51,543 nt of DNA, taken from Streptomyces muensis (GTDB lineage: Bacteria > Actinomycetota > Actinomycetes > Streptomycetales > Streptomycetaceae). Each line of letters begins with the position of its first letter. Position 1 is the stretch's first letter. The DNA lies in the NCBI RefSeq assembly GCF_021474425.1, contig NZ_JAKEIP010000037.1, positions 1-51,543 of the forward strand, written 5' to 3'. The notes under the pieces were generated by a model. That model saw only the letters and a program-made list of their open reading frames with translations. It did not search any database and was not told the origin of the DNA. The position numbers and the translations under genes were made by a program. Positions 11,255-19,413 of the stretch are shown piece after piece.

Positions 11255-12595
11255 ATGCAGCCCAACACTCTGCTCGACGCGATCCTGGACGAGGCCGGGA
11301 TCTCGCACGCGGGGCTGGCCGCACACGTGAACCAGGCGGGGCGGGCCCGCGGCCTCGCGCTCAGATACGAACACACCGCCGTCGCACGGTGGTTGAAGGG
11401 GCAGCGGCCACGCGGCCAAGTGCCCGACCTGATCTGCGAGGTGCTGGCCGGCCGGCTGCACCGTACCGTCACGCTCGACGACATCGGTCTCGGCGTGCCC
11501 GGTGAGCAGTCCGCGGCGCACACCACCTCGCTGAACGGCTTCGTCGAGCGGGCCACCGCCCTGTGGCGCTCCGACGAGCAGCAGCGGCCGCACATCCTGG
11601 GCGCGCCCGCGGTCACCGGCACGCCCGCCGTCATGCCCGTGTGGGAGTGGGAGAACCCGCCCGAGGACGTCGACGTCTCGCGCGGCGGCCGGCACCGGGT
11701 CACTCCCGCCGATCTGGAGATGCTGCGCGCCGCCCGTACCCACTACGAGCAGATGTACCGCAAGGCGGGCGGCATAGCGACCCGCACCCGGATCGTCGGC
11801 TTCCTCAACTCCGAGGCCGCTCCGCTGCTGCGCGGCAGCTACACCGACGCCACCGGTCGTCAACTCCACCGGGCGACAGGTGGGTTGGTGGCGATTGCGG
11901 GCATCTGCGCCTATGACTCCGACGCGCACGGACTGGCGCAACGCTACTTCCATCAGGCGTTGCGGCTCGCGAAGGCCAGCGGGGACCGGGGGCTCGGCGC
12001 GTATGTGATCGCGCTGCTGGTCAACCAGGCGTTGTTCATGCGGGAGTTCCGGCAGGCCGTCGCCTTCGCCGAGGCCGCGCTGCGGGCCGCCGGCAAGCAC
12101 ATCACCCCGGCCCTCGCCTCCGACCTGTACGCGATGCAGGCGAAGGCGTACGCCCACCTCGGCGACGGCACGAGCGCCCTGTCCTGCATCCGTCGTGCCG
12201 AGCAGGCCGCCGAACGCATCCGGCGCGGATACGAACCCGACGAGACCGGCTATGTCCAGCCGGGGCTGGTCAACGTCCAGGTGGCGGAGGCGCTGCTCAG
12301 CCTCGGGGAGCTGGTGGCCGCGGGCGAGCACGCCACGGCGGCCGTCGACAACCCCGCGCACGACCGGGGCCGGGTGCACCGGCTGGCCATGCTCAGCACG
12401 ATCGAACTCCGTCAGGGCAACGCGGACAAGGCGGTGGCCATCGCGGTGCAGATGGCCGAGCAGGCGCGGGGAATGGAGTCCCAGCGGCTGCGCGACAGAC
12501 TCCGGGCGGTGCGCGAACACCTGGTGCGCAGCGGCTGCGCCGGTACGGCCGAGGCCGCCGAACTCATCGACGGAGCACTGCGCGTCCCGCTGTAG
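11255..12595 (+). CDS. TPR-containing transcriptional regulator-like protein
   Basis: A 446-residue protein. The N-terminal 60 residues (LDEAGISHAGLAAHVNQAG, then TAVARWLKGQRPRG) resemble a divergent helix-turn-helix of the type seen in Streptomyces XRE-TPR regulators. From about 170 onward it is alpha-helical with TPR-like repeats (GLAQRYFHQALRLAKASGD, AFAEAALRAAG, SCIRRAEQAAERI). ATG 11255 follows a GGGGGG tract. It is followed after 75 bp by a NUDIX hydrolase, a recurrent Streptomyces pair. The ligand or target is unknown. Confidence 0.75.
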   Translation: MQPNTLLDAILDEAGISHAGLAAHVNQAGRARGLALRYEHTAVARWLKGQRPRGQVPDLICEVLAGRLHRTVTLDDIGLGVPGEQSAAHTTSLNGFVERATALWRSDEQQRPHILGAPAVTGTPAVMPVWEWENPPEDVDVSRGGRHRVTPADLEMLRAARTHYEQMYRKAGGIATRTRIVGFLNSEAAPLLRGSYTDATGRQLHRATGGLVAIAGICAYDSDAHGLAQRYFHQALRLAKASGDRGLGAYVIALLVNQALFMREFRQAVAFAEAALRAAGKHITPALASDLYAMQAKAYAHLGDGTSALSCIRRAEQAAERIRRGYEPDETGYVQPGLVNVQVAEALLSLGELVAAGEHATAAVDNPAHDRGRVHRLAMLSTIELRQGNADKAVAIAVQMAEQARGMESQRLRDRLRAVREHLVRSGCAGTAEAAELIDGALRVPL

Positions 12596-12670
12596 ACCCG
12601 CGCTGGAACGCCGACACCTCATAGTCCCTGCTGCGATATTGCCACTTACTCGACGGAAGGTGGCAGAACC

Positions 12671-13201
12671 GTGCAGTGGACGAAACAGAACGAACAAACT
12701 GTGTATGAAAACCGCTGGTTCACCGTCAACCTGGCAGACGTGGAGCTGCCGGACGGCCGGCACCTGGACCACTTCCTCATACGGCTGCGGCCGGTCGCCG
12801 TGGCCACGGTGGTCAACGAGGCCAATGAGGTCCTCCTCCTGTGGCGCCACCGTTTCATCACCGACAGCTGGGGGTGGGAACTCGCGGCGGGCGTCGTGGA
12901 GGACGGCGAGGACATCGCCGTCGCGGCGGCCAGGGAGCTGGAGGAGGAGACCGGCTGGCGGCCGGGACCCCTGCACCACCTCATGAGCGTGGAGCCCTCC
13001 AACGGGCTCACCGACGCCCGGCACCACATCTACTGGGCCGACGAGGGCGAGTACGTCGGACATCCCGTGGACGACTTCGAGTCGGACCGCCGGGAATGGG
13101 TTCCGCTCAAGCTCGTCCCCGACATGGTCGCCCGTGGGGAGGTCCCGGCCGCCAACATGGCGGCGGCGTTACTGCTGCTGCACCATCTCAGGCTCGGCTA
13201 A
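12671..13201 (+). CDS. NUDIX hydrolase
   Basis: A 176-residue enzyme with a perfect Nudix box: G74, x5, E80, x7, R88-E89-L90-x-E92-E93-x-G95-W96. The surroundings (VYENRWFTVNLADVELPDG) resemble the ADP-ribose pyrophosphatase subgroup, but the substrate cannot be assigned. GTG start at 12671 with GGAAGG about 12 bases upstream. Probably co-expressed with the preceding TPR regulator. It ends convergently against the small membrane protein gene (4-bp overlap of ends). Confidence 0.92.
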   Translation: MQWTKQNEQTVYENRWFTVNLADVELPDGRHLDHFLIRLRPVAVATVVNEANEVLLLWRHRFITDSWGWELAAGVVEDGEDIAVAAARELEEETGWRPGPLHHLMSVEPSNGLTDARHHIYWADEGEYVGHPVDDFESDRREWVPLKLVPDMVARGEVPAANMAAALLLLHHLRLG

Positions 13202-13455
13202 TGCCCCACTGCCTGCCAGATCGCCACGACGAGAGCACCCACGGCGGTGAGGGCGGCGACCGCGGGCAGCGGCCAGCGCGCGTGTTCCAGTGTGTTGATC
13301 CGGGTGTTCAGCTCGTCGAGTTCCTTGGCGGTCTCCTCGGTGCGGTGCGTGAGCAGAGCCAGCCCGCCCTCCACGCGGGCGTAGGCGACGTCCAGGCGGC
13401 GTCGTAACTCTGCGAGTTCTCCAGTGACGACCGGATGCTCGGGATCGACGGTCAC
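13198..13455 (-). CDS. Small coiled-coil, C-terminally anchored membrane protein
   Basis: 85 residues: a helical heptad-like region (ELAELRRRLDVAYARVEGGLALL, continuing through EETAKELDELNTRINTLEH) and one C-terminal transmembrane helix (LPAVAALTAVGALVVAIW). GTG 13455 is preferred because AAAGGAG lies nine bases upstream; the frame is open further up but looks non-coding. Function unknown. It could be a tail-anchored scaffold. Confidence 0.7.
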   Translation of the reverse strand: MTVDPEHPVVTGELAELRRRLDVAYARVEGGLALLTHRTEETAKELDELNTRINTLEHARWPLPAVAALTAVGALVVAIWQAVGH

Positions 13456-13587
13456 GAGTCCGCTCCTTTCCGTAGTGGTCTCACATCCCTTGCATGCGCA
13501 GGGAAAGTGAACTCGGCTGGTGGGCGCGTGGGGAGAGTGTGCGACGGGCATATGCGGGCCCGGCGCGCACACGGTGTGTGAATGCCG

Positions 13588-13618
13588 CGGGCCCGGCACC
13601 TTCGCGGTGCCGGGCCCG
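13588..13618 (-). terminator. Strong terminator after the 3-hydroxybutyryl-CoA dehydrogenase gene
   Basis: A 13-bp perfect stem CGGGCCCGGCACC / GGTGCCGGGCCCG with a TTCGC loop, 63 bp beyond the dehydrogenase stop. Confidence 0.8.
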
Positions 13619-13648
13619 TGCGGTTGGCCGGAATCTGACCGTCTGTAA

Positions 13649-13696
13649 TCAGCCGTCGATGTGGTCAGCCGTGGATGTGATCAGCCATAGGTGTAG
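13649..13696 (-). repeat. 16-bp unit repeated three times across a stop codon
   Basis: Three tandem 16-bp units on the minus strand, each ending GGCTGA. The first carries the last codons and stop of the dehydrogenase gene (Tyr-Thr-Tyr-Gly-stop); the next two are non-coding copies with two or three differences. Confidence 0.6.
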
Positions 13697-14553
13697 AAGC
13701 CGGAGCCGGTCTTGCGGCCCAGCCGGCCGGCGTCGACCATGCGCTGCAGGAGCGGGGGAGCGGCGTACAGCGGCTCCTTGAACTCGTCGTACATGCTCTG
13801 CGCCACCGAGGCGACGGTGTCCAGGCCGATCAGGTCGGACAGCTTCAGCGGGCCCATCGGGTGGGCGCAGCCGAGCTCCATGCCGTTGTCGATGTCCTCG
13901 CGGCTGGCGATGCCCGACTCGAACATCCGGATCGCGGAGAGGAGGTAGGGGATCAGCAGCGCGTTCACCACGAAGCCGGAGCGGTCCTGGGCGCGGATCG
14001 CGTGCTTGCCGAGCAGCTTCTCGGCGAACGTCTGGGCGCGGGCGATCGTGCCCTCGGAGGTGGTGAGCGCCGGGATCAGCTCGACGAGCTTCTGCACCGG
14101 GGCCGGGTTGAAGAAGTGGACACCGATGACCTGGTCCGGGCGCGAGGTGGCGACCGCGAGCTTCACCAGCGGGATCGAGGAGGTGTTGGAGGCGAGGATC
14201 GCGTCGGGCCGGGTCACGACCTGGTCGAGGACCTGGAAGATCTCCGTCTTCACCTGCTCGTTCTCGACGACGGCCTCGATCACCAGGTCACGGTCGGCGA
14301 ACTCGCCGAGGTCCGTGGTGAAGGACAGCCGGGCCTGCGTGGAGTCGCGCTCCTCCTCGCCGATCTTGCCGCGCTCGGCGGCCTTGGCCAGGGAGGTGAA
14401 CAGCCGGGTGCGGCCGATCTCCAGGGCCTCGCCGGTGGTCTCGGCGACCTTCACGTCCAGCCCGGCGCGGGCGCACACCTCGGCGATGCCCGCTCCCATC
14501 TGGCCGCAGCCCACCACGCCTACGCGTGCAATATCTCCGGAGATGCCGGTCAC
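13681..14553 (-). CDS. 3-hydroxybutyryl-CoA dehydrogenase
   Basis: A 290-residue enzyme. Rossmann motif G15-C-G-Q-M-G20 in VGVVGCGQMGAGIAEVCARA, the acidic residue that binds the adenosine ribose in VKVAE, the catalytic segment VIGVHFFNPAPVQKLVE, and the C-terminal helical dimer domain ending TGSGFYTYG. It interconverts acetoacetyl-CoA and 3-hydroxybutyryl-CoA, feeding butyryl-CoA or polyketide extender supply and fatty-acid use. GTG 14553 has AAGGGGA eight bases upstream; the open frame reaching 14778 is not supported by homology. Confidence 0.92.
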   Translation of the reverse strand: MTGISGDIARVGVVGCGQMGAGIAEVCARAGLDVKVAETTGEALEIGRTRLFTSLAKAAERGKIGEEERDSTQARLSFTTDLGEFADRDLVIEAVVENEQVKTEIFQVLDQVVTRPDAILASNTSSIPLVKLAVATSRPDQVIGVHFFNPAPVQKLVELIPALTTSEGTIARAQTFAEKLLGKHAIRAQDRSGFVVNALLIPYLLSAIRMFESGIASREDIDNGMELGCAHPMGPLKLSDLIGLDTVASVAQSMYDEFKEPLYAAPPLLQRMVDAGRLGRKTGSGFYTYG

Positions 14554-14750
14554 ATCGTCCCCTTCGCTGATCCACGACTGCGGCAGGTCCGCCGTTGTTC
14601 GGCGCCTGCTCCAAACCTGCACGTTACCTTCGGCGAAGCTTGATCGATCGTTCGGGTGCCTCATGAAAGGCTGTCGCCGGGACAGGTCCGGAACGCGCTG
14701 ATCTGTCATGGGGTGGGCCATTGACCACGGCACACGGAGGTACGAAGAAG

Positions 14751-16016
14751 ATGCTGCACCGGAAGTCCCGGCTGTCACGACGGGCGTTCACGGTGACCGC
14801 CCTGTCGGCACTCGTGGCGTCAGGCGGCGCGATGGCCGCAGGCTCCGCCATGGCGGGCGGCAAGGACCACCACCACCGGCGACGGGCGACGCGGGAGATG
14901 CGCGGCGTGTGGATCGCGACCGTGGCGAACCGGGACTGGCCCTCCAAGCAGGGCCTGACCGCGGACGAGCAGCGCGCCGAGCTGATCGCCCACCTCGACG
15001 CGGCGGCGGAGGCCCGCCTGAACACCGTGGTCTTCCAGGTACGGCCCACGGCCGACGCCCTGTGGCCCTCGCCGTACGAGCCGTGGTCGCAGGTCCTCAC
15101 CGGCACCCAGGGCGAGGACCCCGGCTGGGACCCGCTCGGCACGGCCGTCGAGGAGGCCCACGCCCGCGATCTGCAACTGCACGCCTGGTTCAACCCGTAC
15201 CGCGTCGCCAACCACACCGACCTCACCAAGCTGGCCGCCTCCCACCCCGCACGCGAGCACGAGGACTGGGTGGTGACGTACGGCGGCAAGCTCTACTACA
15301 ACCCCGGGCTGCCCGAGGTCCGCGAGTTCGTGCGGAAGGCGATGCTCGACGCCGTCGAGAAGTACGAGATCGACGCCGTCCACTTCGACGACTACTTCTA
15401 CCCGTACCCGGTGGCCGGCCAGACCTTCGACGACGACGAGGCCTACGACCGCCACGGCAGCGGCTTCTCGGTGCGGGCCGACTGGCGGCGGGACAACATC
15501 GACAAGCTGGTCCGTGAGACGGCGGCCGGCATCAGGGAGATCCGGCCCACCACGGAGTTCGGCATCAGCCCGTTCGGGGTGTGGCGCAACGCCGGCACCG
15601 ACCCGCTCGGCTCCGACACCCGGGGCGGGGTGCAGACGTACGACGACCTGTACGCCGACACCCGCAAGTGGGTCCGTGAGGGCTGGATCGACTACATCTG
15701 CCCGCAGCTGTACTGGAACATCGGCTTCGCCGCCGCCGACTACGCCAAGCTCGTGCCCTGGTGGTCGGAGGTGGCCCGGGGCAGCAGGACGAAGCTGTAC
15801 GTCGGTGAGGCGCTGTACAAGGCGGGTGACCCGGCGCAGCCCGCCGCCTGGCAGGAACCGGCCGAGCTGTCCCGGCATCTCACGCTGGCCAAGGAGCACG
15901 CGGAGGTCTGCGGGCACATGTACTTCGCAGCGAAGGACCTGGCCACCGACCGGATCGGGGCCATGGCACGGGTCGTCGCCGACCACTACACGCAGCCGGC
16001 GATTCCCCCGCGCTGA
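14751..16016 (+). CDS. Tat-exported glycosidase-like protein (GHL10/DUF187 type)
   Basis: A 421-residue protein. The N-terminus SRLSRRAFTVTALSALVASG is a twin-arginine signal (R10-R11). The mature part begins MRGVWIATVANRDWPS and shows a TIM-barrel pattern (TVVFQVRPTADALWPS, LHAWFNPYRV, AVHFDDYFYPYP, PQLYWNIGF) of the glycosyl-hydrolase-like 10 family. The activity of this family is poorly defined; cell-wall or oligosaccharide hydrolysis is likely. ATG 14751 has GGAGG ten bases upstream. Divergent from the dehydrogenase gene across about 200 bp with no clear operator. Confidence 0.88.
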   Translation: MLHRKSRLSRRAFTVTALSALVASGGAMAAGSAMAGGKDHHHRRRATREMRGVWIATVANRDWPSKQGLTADEQRAELIAHLDAAAEARLNTVVFQVRPTADALWPSPYEPWSQVLTGTQGEDPGWDPLGTAVEEAHARDLQLHAWFNPYRVANHTDLTKLAASHPAREHEDWVVTYGGKLYYNPGLPEVREFVRKAMLDAVEKYEIDAVHFDDYFYPYPVAGQTFDDDEAYDRHGSGFSVRADWRRDNIDKLVRETAAGIREIRPTTEFGISPFGVWRNAGTDPLGSDTRGGVQTYDDLYADTRKWVREGWIDYICPQLYWNIGFAAADYAKLVPWWSEVARGSRTKLYVGEALYKAGDPAQPAAWQEPAELSRHLTLAKEHAEVCGHMYFAAKDLATDRIGAMARVVADHYTQPAIPPR

Positions 16017-16029
16017 CCTGTTCGCCGAG

Positions 16030-16224
16030 CTACTTGATCGTGTCCCTGTGACGGATCTCGGTGTCGGGGCCGGGGGAGCACAGGCCCTCGTGCCCGTCCT
16101 CGAAGCGGACGCGGTACGGAGGGTTGCCCTCCTGGCCCAGGACTTCGACGATCTCGCCGACCTTGTCGTGTTGCCCGACCACCCTGCCGTGCTGGACAAG
16201 CTGGTCGCCCACGGTTGCACGCAT
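16030..16224 (-). CDS. DUF1918 domain-containing small protein
   Basis: 64 residues, MRATVGDQLVQHGRVVG then GEIVEVLGQEGNPPYRVRFEDGHEGLCSPGPD: the compact beta-barrel pattern of DUF1918. ATG 16224 is well supported by GAGGAGG nine bases upstream. Function unknown; family members are often stress-linked. Convergent with the preceding gene (13-bp gap). Confidence 0.85.
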   Translation of the reverse strand: MRATVGDQLVQHGRVVGQHDKVGEIVEVLGQEGNPPYRVRFEDGHEGLCSPGPDTEIRHRDTIK

Positions 16225-16319
16225 CTGTCGGTCCTCCTCACCAGGTGCGGGAGCAGCGGTCCGTGGCCTTGAGTCTACGGCGTGGAGCGGTGGTTGGAAG
16301 TGGGTCGGCCGGGGCCCGC

Positions 16320-17234
16320 TCAGCCACGCGCCCGCTGGGTCACGGCGATGCACACCAGCACCGCCGCGGCCGTCAGCGGGGCGGCCACTGTCAGGTGCTC
16401 GCCCAGCAGCAGCACCGACCACACCAGTGTGAGCAGGGGCTGGGCCAACTGCAACTGGCTGGCCTTCGGGATGCCGATCGCCGCCATGCCCCGGTACCAG
16501 ACGACCAGCCCGAGGAACTGCGAGCCCGCCGCGACCCACAGCAGTCCGGTGACACCGTGCCAGGTCAGCTGGACGGGCTCGTACGACAGCGCCACCGCGG
16601 CGGCCGGCACGCTCAGCGGCAGACACAGCATCAGTGCCCAGCCGACCACCTGCCAGCCCGGCATGACCCGGGCCAGCCGGCCGCCCTCGGTGTAGCCGGC
16701 CGCGCAGATCAGCAGCGCCCCGAAGAGATACAGGTCGGCCGTGGTCAGGGTGCCGCCGCTCTGCTGCACGGTGAAGGCGACGACCGCCGCGGCGCCGACG
16801 AGGGCCGCGATCCAGAAGGTGCGCGACGGGCGGGTGCCGACACGCAGGGCCGAGAACAGGGCGGTGGTCAGCGGGAGCAGGCCGACCACGACCGCCGCGT
16901 GCGCGGTGGTGGACGTCTGGAGCGCCAGCGTGGTCAGCAGCGGGAAGCCGAGGACCACTCCGGCGCCGACCACCGCGAGGCCCGCCCAGTGCCGGCGACC
17001 GGGAAGCGGCACCCGCAGCGCCAGCAGACAGCCGCCCGCGATCAGCGCGGCCAGCACGCTGCGCACGGCGACCAGGGACCAGGGGCCGAAGCCCTCCAGG
17101 CCCCAGGCGGTGGCGGGGAAGGTGAGGGAGAAGGCCGCGACACCGAGGGCGGCCTGCAGGGTGCCGACCGATGTGCCGGGCCGATCGCTGACCGCAATCC
17201 CGATCGGTGCGATAGCGCTACTCTGTGTTCTCAT
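16320..17234 (-). CDS. EamA/DMT-family exporter
   Basis: A 304-residue membrane protein with about ten hydrophobic helices in two EamA repeats (for example LGVAAFSLTFPATAWGLEG and QLQLAQPLLTLVWSVLLLGEHL). Drug/metabolite exporters of this family often export amino acids or related compounds. The putative ATG (17232-17234 on the complement) overlaps the ATG of the divergent MocR regulator by two bases, so the regulator probably controls this exporter. A later internal start cannot be excluded. Confidence 0.88.
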   Translation of the reverse strand: MRTQSSAIAPIGIAVSDRPGTSVGTLQAALGVAAFSLTFPATAWGLEGFGPWSLVAVRSVLAALIAGGCLLALRVPLPGRRHWAGLAVVGAGVVLGFPLLTTLALQTSTTAHAAVVVGLLPLTTALFSALRVGTRPSRTFWIAALVGAAAVVAFTVQQSGGTLTTADLYLFGALLICAAGYTEGGRLARVMPGWQVVGWALMLCLPLSVPAAAVALSYEPVQLTWHGVTGLLWVAAGSQFLGLVVWYRGMAAIGIPKASQLQLAQPLLTLVWSVLLLGEHLTVAAPLTAAAVLVCIAVTQRARG

Positions 17235-17247
17235 GCAAGAGCGTAGC
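17217..17247. promoter_or_regulatory. Imperfect dyad centred on overlapping divergent starts
   Basis: GCTAC(TCT) at 17217-17224 and (AGAGC)GTAGC at 17238-17247 flank the shared CATG at 17232-17235, with a two-base offset. A MocR/GntR operator here would block both genes. A -10-like TACTCT (17219-17224) points toward the regulator, giving an almost leaderless transcript. Confidence 0.4.
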
Positions 17248-18666
17248 AGTGTGGCTGACCTGGCGGAACAGCTCCGAAGGGAACTTGACCGCTACTCTCC
17301 CGGCGGAAAGCTCCCGTCGAGCCGGTCGCTCGTCGAGCGGTTCCGGGTGAGCCCGGTGACCGTCTCGCGTGCCCTCGCGCAGCTCACCGCCGAAGGGCTG
17401 GTGGTGACCCGGCCCGGCGCCGGCGCCTTCCGTGCCGTGCCGCGCACCCCGCTCGCGGCGGCGGGCGACACCTCCTGGCAGGAGGTCGCGCTCAGCGCCG
17501 ACGGCGCCGCCGACGTCGTACCCCGCACCGTGGACGCCTCCGGCGTCACCGTCTGTCTCGCCACGCCGCCGCCCGGAGTGATCGAGTTCAGCGGCGGCTA
17601 CCCCCACCCCTCCCTCCAGCCCGAGAAGGCCATGTCAGCGGCGCTGTCCCGGGCCGGCCGCCGACCCGGCGCCTGGGGGAGGCCGCCGCTGGACGGACTG
17701 CCCGAGCTGCGCGAGTGGTTCGCCCGCCAGATCGGCGGCACCGTCACCGCCGCCGAGGTGCTGATCGCGGCCGGCGGCCAGTCCGCGCTGACCACCGCGC
17801 TGCGCGCACTCGCCCCGCCCGGCGCGCCGGTCCTGGTCGAATCGCCCACCTACCCGGGCATGCTGGCCATCGCCCGCGCGGCCGGACTGCGCCCGGTGCC
17901 CGTACCGGTGGACCCGGACGGAGTGAGGCCGGCCCTGCTCGCCGACGCGTTCCGCGCCACCGGCGCCCGTGTCTTCGTCTGCCAGCCGCTCTTCCAGAAC
18001 CCGACCGGCGCGGTCCTCGCCCCCGAGCGCCGCCCGGAGGTGCTGCGCATCGCGCGGGAGGCCGGTGCCTTCGTCGTGGAGGACGACTTCGTACGGCGCC
18101 TGGTGCACGAGGACGCGGGCCCGCTGCCGCGCACGCTCGCCGCCGACGACCCCGACGGTGTCGTCGTCCATGTCTCCTCCCTCACCAAGGCGACCTCGCC
18201 CAGCTTCCGGGTCGGTGCCCTCACCGCGCGCGGACCGGTGCTGGAACGGCTGCGCGCCATCCAGGTCGTCGACACCTTCTTCGTGTCCCGCCCGCTGCAG
18301 GAGGCGGCCCTGGAACTCGTCGGCTCGCCCGCCTGGCCCCGCCATCTGCGCACCCTGTCCGCCGAACTCAGGGCCCGCCGCGACGCCATGACCGCGGGCC
18401 TGCGGCTGCACCTGCCCGAACTCTCCCTCCCGCACATCCCGTCCGGCGGCTACCACCTCTGGCTCCGCCTCCCCGACGGCACCGACGAGCCCGCCCTGAC
18501 CTCGGCGGCCCTGCGCACAGGTGTCGCCATCACACCCGGCCGCCCGTACTTCAGCGCGGAGCCTTCAGCGGGGCATCTGCGGTTGAGCTTCGCCGCGGTG
18601 GCCGGGATCGGGGAGATCGCGGAGGGGGTACGGCGACTGCGGGCCGCGTGGGACGAGGTGCGCTGA
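17233..18666 (+). CDS. MocR-type (GntR wHTH-aminotransferase) transcriptional regulator
   Basis: A 477-residue protein. Winged helix at about 5-70 (LPSSRSLVERFRVSPVTVSRAL), then a class I aminotransferase-like domain with a PLP lysine context SLTKATSPSFRVGAL and a substrate loop GAWGRPPLDGLPELRE. PLP-binding regulators usually sense amino acids or vitamin B6. The ATG overlaps the start of the divergent EamA exporter, which is the probable target. Codons upstream of 17233 in the same frame are antisense to the exporter and are not part of the protein. Confidence 0.92.
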   Translation: MQERSSVADLAEQLRRELDRYSPGGKLPSSRSLVERFRVSPVTVSRALAQLTAEGLVVTRPGAGAFRAVPRTPLAAAGDTSWQEVALSADGAADVVPRTVDASGVTVCLATPPPGVIEFSGGYPHPSLQPEKAMSAALSRAGRRPGAWGRPPLDGLPELREWFARQIGGTVTAAEVLIAAGGQSALTTALRALAPPGAPVLVESPTYPGMLAIARAAGLRPVPVPVDPDGVRPALLADAFRATGARVFVCQPLFQNPTGAVLAPERRPEVLRIAREAGAFVVEDDFVRRLVHEDAGPLPRTLAADDPDGVVVHVSSLTKATSPSFRVGALTARGPVLERLRAIQVVDTFFVSRPLQEAALELVGSPAWPRHLRTLSAELRARRDAMTAGLRLHLPELSLPHIPSGGYHLWLRLPDGTDEPALTSAALRTGVAITPGRPYFSAEPSAGHLRLSFAAVAGIGEIAEGVRRLRAAWDEVR

Positions 18667-18703
18667 CGCTTCGCTGGGAGGGCCGCGATGGGCCGTCGTT
18701 TGT

Positions 18704-18772
18704 CTGCGGCGCCGTCGTGGCTGGTCGCGCTCGCGCGGCGGAGCCGCATATCGACGCAGCCCCGCGTCCCTT
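18704..18772 (-). repeat. Dispersed 3'-end repeat, copy C (long form)
   Basis: The reverse complement reads GGACGCGGGGCTGCGTCGAT, then a GCGGC-TCC-GCCGC hairpin, then GCGCGACCAGCCACGACGGC and CCGCAG, the architecture of copy B. It begins 38 bp after the MocR stop. Confidence 0.75.
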
Positions 18773-18838
18773 GGGGCGTTGCAGGCGCCCGGCGAAAACC
18801 GCTCGACGCCCCCGCCCCCGCCCTGCGAGCCTCACGGC

Positions 18839-19273
18839 ATGACCGACACCCCGCCCCTCGCCGACGGCTACGAGATCTCCACCGACCTCCGGCGCATCGA
18901 CGCCGAGCGTGTGCACCGGTGGCTGTCCACCGACGCGTACTGGGCGCTCGGGCGGGCGCGGGAGAAGCAGGACCGGGCGATCGAGGGCTCGCTGAACTTC
19001 GGCGTGTACGACACGGTTTCGGGAGAGCAGGTGGCGTATGCCCGGGTCGTCACCGACCGGGCGACCTTCGCGTGGCTGTGTGACGTGTACGTCGACCCGT
19101 CGGTGCGCGGCAAGGGCATCGGGACGGCGCTCGTCGAGGGGGTACGCGAGCATCTGCGGCCGTACGGGCTGCGGCGGATGCTGCTCGCGACGCACGACGC
19201 GCACGGGGTCTACGAGAAGCTCGGGTTCGCGGCGCTGGAGAACCCCGACCAATGGATGGCGCTCTACTTCTAG
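18839..19273 (+). CDS. GNAT-family N-acetyltransferase
   Basis: A 144-residue protein with the acetyl-CoA site VYVDPSVRGKGIGTALVEGV (motif A) and the C-terminal GVYEKLGFAALENPDQWM. It resembles the single-domain GNATs that acetylate small amines or protein termini; the substrate is unknown. ATG 18839 (MTDTPPLADGYE) fits the family N-terminus; the 60 bases of open frame before it are Pro-rich and unlikely to be coding. Confidence 0.88.
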   Translation: MTDTPPLADGYEISTDLRRIDAERVHRWLSTDAYWALGRAREKQDRAIEGSLNFGVYDTVSGEQVAYARVVTDRATFAWLCDVYVDPSVRGKGIGTALVEGVREHLRPYGLRRMLLATHDAHGVYEKLGFAALENPDQWMALYF

Positions 19274-19413
19274 TTGCGTACTTGAATGTCCAACAGCCGT
19301 TTTCCAGTGACTTGTCCGCCTGGTCCTGACTCCGCAGTAAGGCTTCGTCCACCCTCCGTGACGCCCGCACAGACCCTCTTGACCTGCGCACTTCCGCGAC
19401 ACACCATCGCCGC

